The notes beneath the pieces were generated by a model, which saw only the letters and a list, made by a program, of their open reading frames with translations, was not told the origin of the DNA and ran no database searches. DNA of 64,000 bases from Nitrosomonas communis (lineage in GTDB: Bacteria; Pseudomonadota; Gammaproteobacteria; Burkholderiales; Nitrosomonadaceae): positions 1 to 64,000 of the forward strand of contig NZ_FOUB01000004.1 of NCBI RefSeq assembly GCF_900114745.1. The letters run 5' to 3'. Position numbers and translations under genes: made by a program. Of this stretch, positions 27,828-36,919 are shown piece by piece (the stretch's first letter is position 1; each line of letters begins with the position of its first letter).

Positions 27828-28285
27828 TGCGGGCTTGGCGCATCGCCAAGCACAAATTTGCTCTGGATCGAAGCGGAGCAGGCGCATATCGGCATGGCGG
27901 GCGCTGGAATAATACTGGCATGCATGCCATCTATGCTGGCCTGACGCCCGAGATCGCCGCGCTGGAAAAACTGATCCATACTGGCGATATTCTTCCGGCT
28001 GATCTGATGTTGGTGCTGATTGAATTGCCAGATGATGCCACGCTATACGAGACACCCGCCCTCGCGGCCTTACCGGCTGGATGGAATGAATTACCAAGCT
28101 CAGTCGCTGCCGCCAGCCTGGGCAGCGGCTTTCTCATGAAGGGGAAGCAGTTAGGCCTCATCATTCCGTCAGTAGTCATACCGGAAGCGAGCAATATCAT
28201 GATCCATCCCCACCACCCGGACTTTACCAGCGTCACGATGAACATCGTACGCCCATTCAAGTTTGACTCCCGCTTCAGACCATGA
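27827..28285 (+). CDS. RES-domain toxin (NAD-degrading family)
   Basis: 152 residues. The RES residues are visible: Arg in YRHGGRWNN, Glu in TPEIAALEKLIH, Ser in IIPSVVIPEASN. Known RES toxins deplete cellular NAD. It overlaps the antitoxin stop by one base, so translation is coupled. Full length, with no sign of decay. The module lies between a REP-like repeat and an HsdS relic, a typical accessory spot. Confidence 0.9.
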   Translation: MRAWRIAKHKFALDRSGAGAYRHGGRWNNTGMHAIYAGLTPEIAALEKLIHTGDILPADLMLVLIELPDDATLYETPALAALPAGWNELPSSVAAASLGSGFLMKGKQLGLIIPSVVIPEASNIMIHPHHPDFTSVTMNIVRPFKFDSRFRP

Positions 28286-28334
28286 GCAACGCATCCGTGC
28301 GGTAGCCTGCAGCCGCTGGCATGCAACCTCGATT

Positions 28335-28515
28335 TTATAAGGATTCCTCTGGCACACTAACTTGCCCTGATGGCAGGTCTGGCGCAAATACGGCATCCTT
28401 GGCATGCGCCTTGCGGCGGGGACGTTGTGATTTTGCTGCATTTTCTGCATGGTTCAATCGGATACGTTCCAACAACACGCTGGCAGGTTCGTCATTGGGA
28501 TCTTGCGGCACCAGT
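28335..28515 (-). pseudogene. HsdS (type I restriction specificity subunit) C-terminal relic
   Basis: The minus frame gives LVPQDPNDEPASVLLERIRL, then AKSQRPRRKAHAKD, and ends VSVPEESL with stop at 28335. This Lys/Arg-rich tail is typical of HsdS C-termini. No other type I restriction gene is present. Confidence 0.55.
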
Positions 28516-28519
28516 AAGG

Positions 28520-28563
28520 TAGCACATACGGCGCAATGCCCGCTGGTTATTGCGCCTTACGCA
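28520..28563 (+). repeat. REP-like repeat, right half copy
   Basis: Carries AGCACATACGGCGCAATG and ATTGCGCCTTACGC, matching the second hairpin of the repeat at 26950. Confidence 0.7.
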
Positions 28564-28657
28564 GGCTGCGCGGATTAAGGCAACGTGTTTTGCATCACTA
28601 CTTTTACCAGACCATACAATTCTATGCGTATTCCGCTGATATCTGGGATAATTGCGG

Positions 28658-30079
28658 ATGAATAATACTATACAGACAACCTCTTCGTCCGCAGTGAACT
28701 CTGTTGGGCGCCTTTTTAACGAATTGCCGCTGTCGCCCGGCTTGCGGGCAACATTACAGCAGCTTGAATACCTGACGATGACGCCGATTCAAGCGGTCAG
28801 TCTACCGATTACGCTCGCGGGGCACGACCTGATCGCGCAGGCAAAGACGGGGAGTGGTAAGACGGCAGCGTATGCGCTGGCGCTGCTTACCAGGCTAAAT
28901 CCACGCTGCTTTGCGGTACAAGCCATGGTGCTGTGTCCAACGCGCGAGCTGGCAGATCAGGTCACGCAGGAGCTTCGCCGGCTGGCACGATCGGTAGACA
29001 ATATCAAAATTCTTACCTTGTGCGGCGGCAGCACCATGCGTCCACAGATGGCCAGCCTGGAGCATGGTGCCCACATCGTCGTCGGTACTCCCGGCCGCAT
29101 TATGGATCATCTGGCGCGTGGCAGTCTGGATCTGGTACAACTCAATACCCTGGTGCTTGACGAAGCGGATCGCATGCTGGATATGGGCTTTTACGATGAC
29201 ATGGCTTTTGTCGTAAAACGCTGCCCGCCCAAGCGCCAAACCCTCCTGTTCTCGGCCACCTATCCCGCAGGTATCGCGGGATTAGCGCGACAATTCTTAC
29301 GTAATCCACAGGAAGTGAAACTGCTGGAGCAGCATGAGGAAAACAAGATACGCCAGCGTTTTTACGAGGTAAACCATGAGGGGCGTTTGCAGGCTGTCGG
29401 TCAGCTGCTCAGGCATTATCGGCCAGTCAGTACGCTCGTGTTTTGTAACACCAGACAGCAATGCCGTGATCTGTTGGCAGTGTTACAGGCGCAAGGCATT
29501 CATGCGCTGACCTTGAATGGCGATCTGGAACAACGTGAGCGTGATCAGGTGCTGATCCAGTTTGCCAATCGCAGTTGCTCAGTATTGGTCGCAACCGATG
29601 TGGCCGCACGTGGCCTGGATATCTCACGACTCGAAGCGGTCATTAATGTTGATGTAACGCCCGAACCGGAAATCCATATCCATCGCATTGGCCGCACGGG
29701 CCGCGCCGATGAAAACGGCTGGGCATTAAGCTTGTGCAGCCCGTCCGAAATGCTCCGGGTCGAGGCGATTGCAAGGATGATGGGCTTCGAACCAGAATGG
29801 CACGACCTGGCTACGTTGCCAAGTGATAACACTACCCCACTGGCATCACCCATGGTGACACTGCAAATACTCGGTGGCCGCAAGGAGAAGATCCGCCCTG
29901 GCGACGTGCTGGGTGCGCTCACCGGCGAAGCAGGTTTTACGCGTGAGCAAGTCGGCAAAATCACGGTGACAGATCAATCGACCTATGTCGCTGTCGCACG
30001 CAACATCGCCCGTGAAGCTGTGCGCAGATTGTCCGCGGGCAAGGTCAAAGGTAAGTCGGTAAAAGTACGTGCATTATAG
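28658..30079 (+). CDS. dbpA: ATP-dependent RNA helicase, DbpA type
   Basis: 473 residues. DEAD-box motifs in order: Q motif region MTPIQAVSLP, AQAKTGSGKT (Walker A), PTRELADQ, TPGR, VLDEADRML (DEAD), SAT, then ATDVAARGLD and HRIGRTGR in RecA domain 2. The C-terminal ~75 residues (KIRPGDVLGALTGEAGFTRE) are the DbpA RNA-binding domain that recognises 23S rRNA hairpin 92 in known members. Role: 50S ribosome assembly. ATG at 28658 is preferred. Confidence 0.92.
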   Translation: MNNTIQTTSSSAVNSVGRLFNELPLSPGLRATLQQLEYLTMTPIQAVSLPITLAGHDLIAQAKTGSGKTAAYALALLTRLNPRCFAVQAMVLCPTRELADQVTQELRRLARSVDNIKILTLCGGSTMRPQMASLEHGAHIVVGTPGRIMDHLARGSLDLVQLNTLVLDEADRMLDMGFYDDMAFVVKRCPPKRQTLLFSATYPAGIAGLARQFLRNPQEVKLLEQHEENKIRQRFYEVNHEGRLQAVGQLLRHYRPVSTLVFCNTRQQCRDLLAVLQAQGIHALTLNGDLEQRERDQVLIQFANRSCSVLVATDVAARGLDISRLEAVINVDVTPEPEIHIHRIGRTGRADENGWALSLCSPSEMLRVEAIARMMGFEPEWHDLATLPSDNTTPLASPMVTLQILGGRKEKIRPGDVLGALTGEAGFTREQVGKITVTDQSTYVAVARNIAREAVRRLSAGKVKGKSVKVRAL

Positions 30080-30203
30080 GTTGATTCAGGATTAAACCGC
30101 CATACCTGGAGTGCTACGCTATAAAAGAGCAATACTAACAGCCAGCACGAAATTGGCGAGTATCTCTAACCCTGAATAATTTATATACTTCTCGTTCCCA
30201 GCA

Positions 30204-30303
30204 CTAAAAATTTACTCGAAATGCACGCCTGGATACCCGATCAACCAAATTAAATATTTTATCAAGCTTGTCTTTCTGGCTAGATGCTATTGGCGTGAAC
30301 AAC
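30204..30303 (-). pseudogene. RNase H-like gene, C-terminal relic
   Basis: The minus frame reads VTPIASSQKDKLDKIFNLVD and then RVSRRAFRVNF, with stop at 30204. It parallels the C-terminus of the RNase H-like protein at 25148 (SHQKDEIGKLFSLVDRASRR). Only the last ~32 codons remain. Confidence 0.6.
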
Positions 30304-30349
30304 AAGCCGATTTATATTTGGTGCAAATAAAGCATAGAATTCTAGGTCT

Positions 30350-30498
30350 GTTAGAACGCCTTATATGGGTGCAGCCGTCCGGATGTGGCAGATGGGTACA
30401 GATGTTTGCCAGAAGGTAAACATCTCACTTTTTATCGTATCGATGGTGATATGGTGAAAATTCTGGGTGTGCCGCATGCCAGCATGGACATCGATTGA
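30350..30498 (+). pseudogene. ParE/RelE-type toxin C-terminal relic
   Basis: The frame reads ALYGCSRPDVADGYRCLPEG and then KHLTFYRIDGDMVKILGVPH, ending ASMDID, the usual C-terminus of ParE toxins. There is no start and no antitoxin. Confidence 0.6.
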
Positions 30499-30680
30499 CA
30501 TTTGGAATCAGAATTACCAAATATTAAGTGTGAAGAGTCATCAAATCTTTGCACAGGATTATTCAAAAACATTTTAAATAATGTTTGCCTTTCGCCATAC
30601 TCCGCGTCAGGTTCCCAATCGGCTACATCAAAAACCGTTGCTGAATTAAAGGCTATCGGGACATTTAATCTGATCAGCTT

Positions 30681-30735
30681 GTAGGATGTAATAAGCGCAG
30701 CGTATTGCACCGGATGGTGAAGTAGCATATACGGG
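30681..30735 (+). repeat. REP-like repeat, left half copy
   Basis: GTAATAAGCGCAGCGTATTG followed by CACCGGATGGTGAAGTAGC matches the first half of the repeat at 26950. Confidence 0.65.
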
Positions 30736-30815
30736 GAGGTTGATAATTTGTTTTTTTACTAATAATGTAAGCTTATTAGTTGGAGCCGATTTTGAGCTAT
30801 TACATATTGTAAATT

Positions 30816-31421
30816 ATGGACCCACAAACTATCTCAGTTTATGACAGGTCTGCTGAGCAAATTGCTGAGCAGCACAAAGTGCTAGTACCGACTCGTATTT
30901 ATCAACTTGTTAATAAATTTTTTATTAAAGGAGAGGCTTGTGCTGATATTGGTTGCGGCATAGGACGTGATAGTGCATGGTTGTCCAAACAAGGATATGC
31001 GGTTGTAAGTATTGATGCTTCCGAGGGAATGTTGCAACAGGCAAGGCAGCTTAACCCAAATGCTTATTTTATCCAGGATAGTCTGCCACTATTGAAGAAA
31101 CAGGCTGATTCCTCCTTCACCAACGTGTTATGTTCTGCAGTTATCATGCATTTGGCAGATGATCAGATTGCTTGTGCAGTAACAAATCTCGTACGCATTA
31201 CTGCTGTAGATGGTGTGCTAATTATTTCTTTTCGTGGTACGAATAGCAAAGACCACCGCGAGAACGGTAAACTCTACAGTGTTATCAAGCTTGATAAGTT
31301 GGTTTCTTTGTTTACTCAAGCAGGAACTAGATTATTGCACAGTGAAATTGATTACCAAGGAGACAGGGATTTGGAATGGACTAATATCGTTCTTAAAAAA
31401 TTGCCGCCCCTTGCTGTTTAG
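30816..31421 (+). CDS. Class I SAM-dependent methyltransferase
   Basis: 201 residues. The SAM site is ADIGCGIGRDSAWLSKQGY with acidic motif VVSIDASEGML. SAVIMHL lies at the motif-IV position, and a C-terminal INFO-type substrate cap is not obvious. The substrate is unknown; the fold resembles small-molecule or protein methyltransferases more than DNA methyltransferases, because no NPPY or DPPY motif is seen. Its last 29 bp overlap the convergent HNH gene, so the two transcripts are antisense at their ends. Confidence 0.75.
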   Translation: MDPQTISVYDRSAEQIAEQHKVLVPTRIYQLVNKFFIKGEACADIGCGIGRDSAWLSKQGYAVVSIDASEGMLQQARQLNPNAYFIQDSLPLLKKQADSSFTNVLCSAVIMHLADDQIACAVTNLVRITAVDGVLIISFRGTNSKDHRENGKLYSVIKLDKLVSLFTQAGTRLLHSEIDYQGDRDLEWTNIVLKKLPPLAV

Positions 31422-32424
31422 GCTGCCATTTACGGCCACTTATTGCTAGATGCTCAATTGAGCAATTATATGCTTCTTGTAAGTAAGCTTGGCGTTTTTC
31501 AGTTGTATTTCCTGTCTGAGAAATAAGTGTTTCTCTCAGTGGGTGGTGTGAAGTGATTAAATATTCATTCCGATTAAAAAGGCGTTCCAGCAATTCAATG
31601 GATGGAAGTCTATCAAACTTGCCATTTTCACCACGATTGCATTCCTGACAAGCTAAAACCAAATTTGCTATCCCATCAATTGGTTTACGATTATCGCACT
31701 GCTTCAGTTTATGTGGGAAAAAATGGTCAACTTCAGCCATTTTCTCGTTGCCGAAGATTACAGAAATCTCGCGAAAACAATAAAAACATCGACCTTTCTG
31801 ATAGCCATTCAAAGCAGGGCGCGCCGGTGTTACAGAGGTGCGCCGTATGGCATTGACACCCATAAGTAAACTACCTTCTTCTTCATATTCGACTAGCATT
31901 AAATTACGAGGTAGATTATTTTCCCAAGCAGACTCAACCAAGCGCCAGCGTGACTCGGTTTCTTGAGCGAAGTTAGCAAACTGCTGTTGTTCACCGAGAA
32001 GCATAAAATCATCAGTTAATTGAATTGCATTTTTCTTGTTACGTTCATCAATAAAAAAACGAACATCAATTTCTTTACCATGTACGTTATGGAAAGCATC
32101 CAGCACATTGACAAAGCCATAGCGTACAGTGTTAGAGATCATTTCATCTTTTTCTACTGCACCTTTATTAAACGCACGTAGCTTATCCAAAAATGTACTT
32201 TGCTCACTTGTACCTTGTTTTGGATGCTCTTTTAAGTGCTCGCAAAGGTGAGTAGCATAAGGCACTGCAAGCTCTTCAAGGGTGATATGTGTTTTTCCCG
32301 ATGAATAAAAGTCAAAAAGGGTTTTTGCAAGAGCAAATTTGTATGAAGCCGAATTACGCCCAAAAAGAATAATGGCACGCCAATAATTTTCAGCAATAGG
32401 TTCTAATTCATAAAAACGTGACAT
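31393..32424 (-). CDS. HNH endonuclease-domain protein
   Basis: 343 residues. An N-terminal ~200-residue helical region of unknown role is followed by an HNH nuclease with treble-clef Cys pairs: RCFYCFREI, then AEVDHFFPHKL (catalytic His) and NLVLACQECNRGENGKFDRL. It probably cleaves DNA. Convergent 29-bp overlap with a SAM methyltransferase suggests a linked module, possibly defensive; this is inference. GC and codon style resemble the neighbours. Confidence 0.78.
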   Translation of the reverse strand: MSRFYELEPIAENYWRAIILFGRNSASYKFALAKTLFDFYSSGKTHITLEELAVPYATHLCEHLKEHPKQGTSEQSTFLDKLRAFNKGAVEKDEMISNTVRYGFVNVLDAFHNVHGKEIDVRFFIDERNKKNAIQLTDDFMLLGEQQQFANFAQETESRWRLVESAWENNLPRNLMLVEYEEEGSLLMGVNAIRRTSVTPARPALNGYQKGRCFYCFREISVIFGNEKMAEVDHFFPHKLKQCDNRKPIDGIANLVLACQECNRGENGKFDRLPSIELLERLFNRNEYLITSHHPLRETLISQTGNTTEKRQAYLQEAYNCSIEHLAISGRKWQPKQQGAAIF

Positions 32425-32907
32425 TATTCGATTTAGTTTCCAGAATTTCTTAGTGTCAGGAGAGTTCTAATTCGGTAAAAGATACGATGTAATTGCTTGC
32501 ATAAACATACATTATTTATTATCTGCGAAATACTTCTCAGTAAGCATACCAAGACGCAGCAATTGCTCATCATGCTGGCTCAATACTGAAAAATTTGATA
32601 TGACTATTTATTCTTATTCTTTTTTTGAATTTCATTTTCCTTTCAGTCTTATATTCTAATGGCATTAACACAGAAACCATAAATATTCTGATGGGTACCG
32701 ACATTATCCAGTCACCTTACATCGCTTGTTACCTTTGAAGTAGCTGAAAAACAATCACAAAATCTGAATTAAGTCCGGTTTGGTTGTTGCAGTTGTTTAA
32801 AGGCATACATGAGTTTGGAAGATAGCCGTCAAGTATCTCATGACAGTAAAACGTCACAATATAAAGTAATGTAATTTGCATAAACTAATTTCAAGCTACT
32901 GAAGTAA
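32425..32907. other. Intergenic region with no recognisable content
   Basis: AT-rich, with stops in all frames. It probably holds the promoters of the HNH gene (minus) and the Mrr-type gene (plus). No repeat of the window's families is present. Confidence 0.4.
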
Positions 32908-33780
32908 ATGATGGGAAGAAGAAAAACCAGTCTTGCAGAAGATTTGATGGATATAACAGCAGCACTGCCGTGGTGGGTGGGAGTTATTCTTGCTGTTATC
33001 GCCTATAGCATTTTGCAGCATTATGCTGTACTTGAACTACCAACTAATGCTGTTCCGGGGAAGATGAGCCATGTGGTCATTGAGCAAATGGGGTGAATTT
33101 TCGCTTACTATGGGCAATATATTCTGCCACTGCTATTTTTACTCGGTGCATTGGGATCTTTTATCAAACGGCGCAAACGTAAGAATCTTATCCAAACTGT
33201 TGTCAAGGGAAAGCACAGTGATACTTTGCGCGATATTAGCTGGAGAGATTTCGAATTGCTGGTAGGAGAAGCCTTCCGCATGCATGGATTCTCAGTCGTT
33301 GAAACAGGTGGAGGAGGGGCTGATGGCGGCATCGATCTTGTCCTTAAAAAAGAAGGAGAGGTTTTTCTCGTTCAATGCAAACAATGGCGAGCTTATAAAG
33401 TATCGGTCAACGTTGTGCGTGAGCTACTTGGCGTGATGGTAACAAAAGGAGCAACGGGTGGATTCGTGGTAACCTCTGGAGTCTTTACAGCGGAAGCAAA
33501 GCCATTCGCCAAAGGGCGAAATATTGAATTGATTGACGGCTCTGCGCTTTCGATCATGATCGAGAAAGCGCGTGCTAATGTGTCAATTTGTTCTGCTACT
33601 GGAAAGAAGATTTCTCAGGCACCTTCACCAACGTCTAGCATACCAATCGATGCGCCCAACTGCCCTAAATGTGGCGGCTCAATGGTGAAACGGGTAGCCA
33701 AGCGAGGGGAAAAGGCAGGTGTCCCATTTTGGGGGTGTGCTGAATTTCCCAAATGCCTAGGAATCCGAGTTATCAACTGA
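32908..33780 (+). pseudogene. Mrr-type restriction endonuclease interrupted by an in-frame TGA
   Basis: One frame runs from ATG 32908 to 33780, broken only by TGA at 33094-33096. Order: N-terminal hydrophobic segments on both sides of the stop (LPWWVGVILAVIAYSILQHY; YILPLLFLLGALGSF), then the Mrr-cat nuclease core (ELLVGEAFRMHGF, GGADGGIDLVL, FLVQCKQW: the D-QxK catalytic set). A topoisomerase-type zinc finger follows (CPKCGGSMVKR, WGCAEFPKC). The nuclease part alone could start at TTG 33151. Either a recent nonsense mutation or a sequencing error. Confidence 0.75.
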
Positions 33781-33866
33781 AGTAGTAAAGTAAGATCCTC
33801 TTTCTTGTGAGCATCAGGCGTTTTTCTTCATTTTCTGCATACTAAAAATCCTTCTTATCCTCTGTG

Positions 33867-34121
33867 TTACGCGTTAGCGTTACTATCAGATTTAGGCCTA
33901 TTCATCAGCGCAATAATCGTTGCAGTAGGAATAAATCCATCAATCTGTTCAGTGACATCGAGCGCTTCTAGCCCATAGAGGAGTCCGCTTGGGCCGAACA
34001 TGGCTGCACAAAGGGCACAACCGATCAGTTCTCCTCCGAAGGGAATGATGAAAAGCGTGCGCCCCAGTGTGAAATCGATTAAGTCAAAGAGTATGCATAC
34101 GGCGAGTTTGAGTCCCCACAT
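33867..34121 (-). CDS. Small membrane protein, unknown
   Basis: 84 residues with two hydrophobic stretches (LAVCILFDLIDFTLGRTLFI and ELIGCALCAAMFGPSGLLYG) and a polar tail. The upstream sequence CAGGAAGA gives a plausible ribosome binding site. The family is not recognised with certainty. Confidence 0.55.
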   Translation of the reverse strand: MWGLKLAVCILFDLIDFTLGRTLFIIPFGGELIGCALCAAMFGPSGLLYGLEALDVTEQIDGFIPTATIIALMNRPKSDSNANA

Positions 34122-34473
34122 AGAATCTTCCTGTTAGTTATCTTTAAAAATGATATTTTGAAAATATGAATTAAATTTTCGTGAAAGAAGCATATCATTT
34201 TCTGGTGAGAATACTGGACAGCTACCTCCGCTTTTATGAATGGCATTGGTGACAATTCGCTGATATTAAAAGTTTTAAGTTGAGGGTGATCATTTAGTCT
34301 AGTAGTCAAGTTGCCTATTTTGATTCTAGGTGAAATAGAGTGGGTTAGTGAAAGTGCAGTTTCAGGTAGGCGTCCACACGCTGGTTTTTAACCTCAAGCA
34401 GCTTATGACATTGAATTTGATCCAATAACGTGATGTTATACATAGGGCAATTCACTCTCAATATGCCAGCTTA

Positions 34474-34574
34474 TTCCATTTCTAAATCAAAACAAACTTT
34501 GTCGGCTCTACCTGGCCATATTAGTTATACTGTCTGCGGCTCGCCTTCGTGTCATTTTTGATTTGGAAATGGAA
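34474..34574 (+). mobile_element. MITE family 1, copy 5
   Basis: 101-bp copy with intact ends (TTCCATTTCTAAATCAAAA; GATTTGGAAATGGAA). The flanks TTA/TCA are a near match. It lies in an intergenic region. Confidence 0.88.
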
Positions 34575-34870
34575 TCAGGCAAATTGAGAGGGAAAAGATT
34601 CCTAGGCCAAAGTTTCCATTAATTTTGCGATTTTCTTGACCTAACATTGCTGGATTTTTTGTTTCTATTCGCTTTGGTTGAATTTTCCGACAAGCCCATG
34701 TTACTTATCTTGTTTATGGCGGCCAGGTTTGTCCGCGCTAATAAACCCTTTGGGTAACAAGTATGTTAGAGCGTATCAGAATAGGGATAGAAACGTGTCA
34801 AGACAGAGCCTGATGTAATTTAACACTTACAGACACGATACCTGGAAAAGGCCGCATACGCGGCCTTTTT
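34575..34870 (+). ncRNA. Candidate orphan small RNA ending in a perfect terminator
   Basis: About 270 bp without a reading frame end in a textbook terminator (34846-34870). A TTGACC box near 34636 could be a -35 element. The neighbouring genes are far away (34121 on the left; minus-strand 35192 on the right), so the terminator has no coding owner. Could be the relic of a lost gene instead. Confidence 0.3.
34846..34870. terminator. Intrinsic terminator, bidirectional
   Basis: AAAAGGCCGC, ATAC loop, GCGGCCTTTTT: a perfect stem with U-runs readable in both directions. Confidence 0.85.
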
Positions 34871-35191
34871 CTACATCTGTCTCGAAGGCTGTAAATTATC
34901 ATTCAAACTACGATCTAATACATTCTTACCAAAAAAATGGTAGAAATTCACTAGTAGTTTGCGGTACTCAGCTCTACCATCTTAGTAGATTGTAATATTA
35001 GAATGTGAGACTAGATAATTTACAGTTCCTGTATGTTACAGTTATGCATTACTTTTTCAGATTTTGCTTCTGACTCTGATTTATGACATTGACGTTATTC
35101 TTCTTTTTAGAATCAGTAGTTTGAGATTGAATTGCTCATCCGCAATCTATCACTCTGGTAACGAGTAAGTAGTTAATAATCGAGCTGATTA

Positions 35192-35581
35192 TTAATAACG
35201 CGAGGTACCAGGTGTACTAGGACTACCAGGTGCAGTAGAACTACTAGGAGTACTAGGAGTACCAGGACTACGTGGGGTACCAGTAGTGTCAGGACTAGAA
35301 GGGGTACCTGGAATAACAGAGCTACCAGGGGTGCCAGGACTAGCAGGAGTACCCGTGGTGTCAGGACTAGAAGGGGTACCAGGACTAACAGAGCTACCAG
35401 GAATACTAGGAGTAACCGGACTAACAGGAGTAGTACCAGAACTACGAGGAGTTCCAGGAGTGCTAGTACTACCAGCAGGGCTCTGATCATTTGTGATACT
35501 CTGAGCAAATACGATGCTGGTAAACATGAATGTACTAGCCAATATTGTTGTTCCTATGGATGTTAAAGTTAATTTATACAT
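35192..35581 (-). CDS. Secreted Ser/Pro/Thr-rich repeat protein
   Basis: 129 residues from ATG at 35581, preceded by AAGGAGA (TAAGGAGACAAGTT). The signal peptide ends ASTFMFTSIVFAQS. The mature part consists of Pro/Ser/Thr/Gly repeats (SSVSPGTPSSPDTTGTP-type units, two near-identical) and ends GTSRY. Like the Gly/Ser protein at 2350, it ends in SRY. Probably a disordered extracellular or cell-surface protein. The DNA repeat makes spurious long frames on both strands. Confidence 0.7.
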   Translation of the reverse strand: MYKLTLTSIGTTILASTFMFTSIVFAQSITNDQSPAGSTSTPGTPRSSGTTPVSPVTPSIPGSSVSPGTPSSPDTTGTPASPGTPGSSVIPGTPSSPDTTGTPRSPGTPSTPSSSTAPGSPSTPGTSRY

Positions 35582-35860
35582 AACTTGTCTCCTTAATTTA
35601 TAGCTCATGCATAGAAATAAGCTTAATGCATGAAAACTGCATTAGTTAATTCTCTTTGCGTCGACCAATAAGCAAGAAATTAACACAAAGAAAAAGGAAG
35701 AAATATAACAAAGCATATAAATCCTTGAAGCAATGAATAAACAATTAATCAAGGCAAACATATTTTATTATTTAACAATATAAAGCAGTAATAAATCACA
35801 AAGCAATAATGCAGGTACTTACAATTTTTATCTTTTATGTGGAAAACTTTGATTTATTTA

Positions 35861-35884
35861 CCCACAGTATTTCACATAGAACCC
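35861..35884 (-). repeat. Solitary ISL3-type terminal repeat
   Basis: Read on the minus strand it is GGGTTCTATGTGAAATAC followed by TGTGGG, matching the left terminal repeat of the ISL3-family element at 59140 (GGTTCTATGTGAAATATCG then TGGG). No transposase is attached. It contains the stop codon of the CMD gene. Confidence 0.65.
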
Positions 35885-36264
35885 TTATTTTTATCAAGCT
35901 CTGCAAAAACTTCTTTTGCTACCAGTAGCGCATTCACCGCGGCCGGAAAGCCGGCATATACGGCCATTTGAATGATCACCTCCACAATTTCCTGTCGGGT
36001 GCAGCCAACGTTTAAGCTCCCTTGGATATGGGCCTTCAATTCGGTAGGCGCATTGCCGAGGGTGGTGAGGGAGGCAATGGTGGCGATTTGCCGTTCTTTC
36101 GGTGACAAAACGCCGCGCGAATAAATATCACCGTATGGAAATTCGATAATGAAGCGGGCAAAGTCAGGCGCAATATCCTTGAGGGTATCCATGACGCCCT
36201 CACCGATATGTCCATGAATTTTGGCAAGGGCTTCTTGACCGCGTGTGTAGCGATTTGATTCCAT
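35872..36264 (-). CDS. Carboxymuconolactone decarboxylase (CMD) family protein
   Basis: 130 residues of the CMD/AhpD-like helical family: FPYGDIYSRGVLSPKERQIA, TTLGNAPTELKAHIQGSLNV, GCTRQEIVEVIIQMAVYAGF. It has one Cys only, not the CxxC of AhpD, so a 4-carboxymuconolactone decarboxylase-like role fits better. The last codons (GSM, stop) are supplied by a stray ISL3 end, so the natural C-terminus may be lost. Confidence 0.82.
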   Translation of the reverse strand: MESNRYTRGQEALAKIHGHIGEGVMDTLKDIAPDFARFIIEFPYGDIYSRGVLSPKERQIATIASLTTLGNAPTELKAHIQGSLNVGCTRQEIVEVIIQMAVYAGFPAAVNALLVAKEVFAELDKNKGSM

Positions 36265-36525
36265 CAGATTTACCTATGAAAGTTATTAGACCGCATCAAT
36301 TTTATGCTTTTTTCGGGATGAATTCTCTCTGGCTACCTGCTTCTTTAAGGTTTAGATCAGAGGGATGCTAAGCTCGAGCCTTTGTACCGATAGCTAAAAG
36401 TGATTATCCACAATTTTCGTGGATAAGGCTGTGGTAACTGGTTTATGCCGAGGGAGAGTAATGGTTATTTCGACTGCTTTAAAAAGAAGCTAACATTTGC
36501 ACATGGTCTGTCTTTATTTTCATTA

Positions 36526-36626
36526 TGCCACTTTTAAATCAAATCTGACTTTGTCGGCTTTCCCTTGCCGTCTCATTTATACTATCTGCAGCTCGCCTTC
36601 GCATCATGTTTGACTTGGAAATGGAA
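36526..36626 (+). mobile_element. MITE family 1, copy 6
   Basis: 101 bp, left end slightly eroded (TGCCACTTTTAAATCAAA), right end intact. The flanks are TTA/TAA. Confidence 0.85.
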
Positions 36627-36919
36627 TAAGGGTTTTGTTTATCTTCCATACTCATAAACAAGGAAACGCAATATCTTGATACTAATCCGTTCTGCTAACT
36701 ATCTACCGAAAATAAAGTACGTTTGCGTTTTGAAATTATGAGCAGGTTAATTTGAATATTACCAATTGAAATCCTTTATTCACAATTTTCGTGGATAAGG
36801 CTGTGAGTAACTGCTTTATGTTGAGGTAGGATAATGATTATTTCAACTGCCTCAAAATGAGGCTGGCAGTTTGTACCCTATATCTACTGCTATTTCTGTC
36901 AGCGTTTTTTTGTCTCTAA

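Noticed and set aside
30432..30728. 98-codon minus frame and 60-codon plus frame (30502-30684)
   Set aside because: They overlap a ParE relic and a REP-like repeat and show no family features.
35173..35508. Long frames on both strands in the Ser/Pro/Thr repeat region
   Set aside because: They are shadows of the low-complexity repeat; only the frame with signal peptide and Shine-Dalgarno (35192-35581) is credible.
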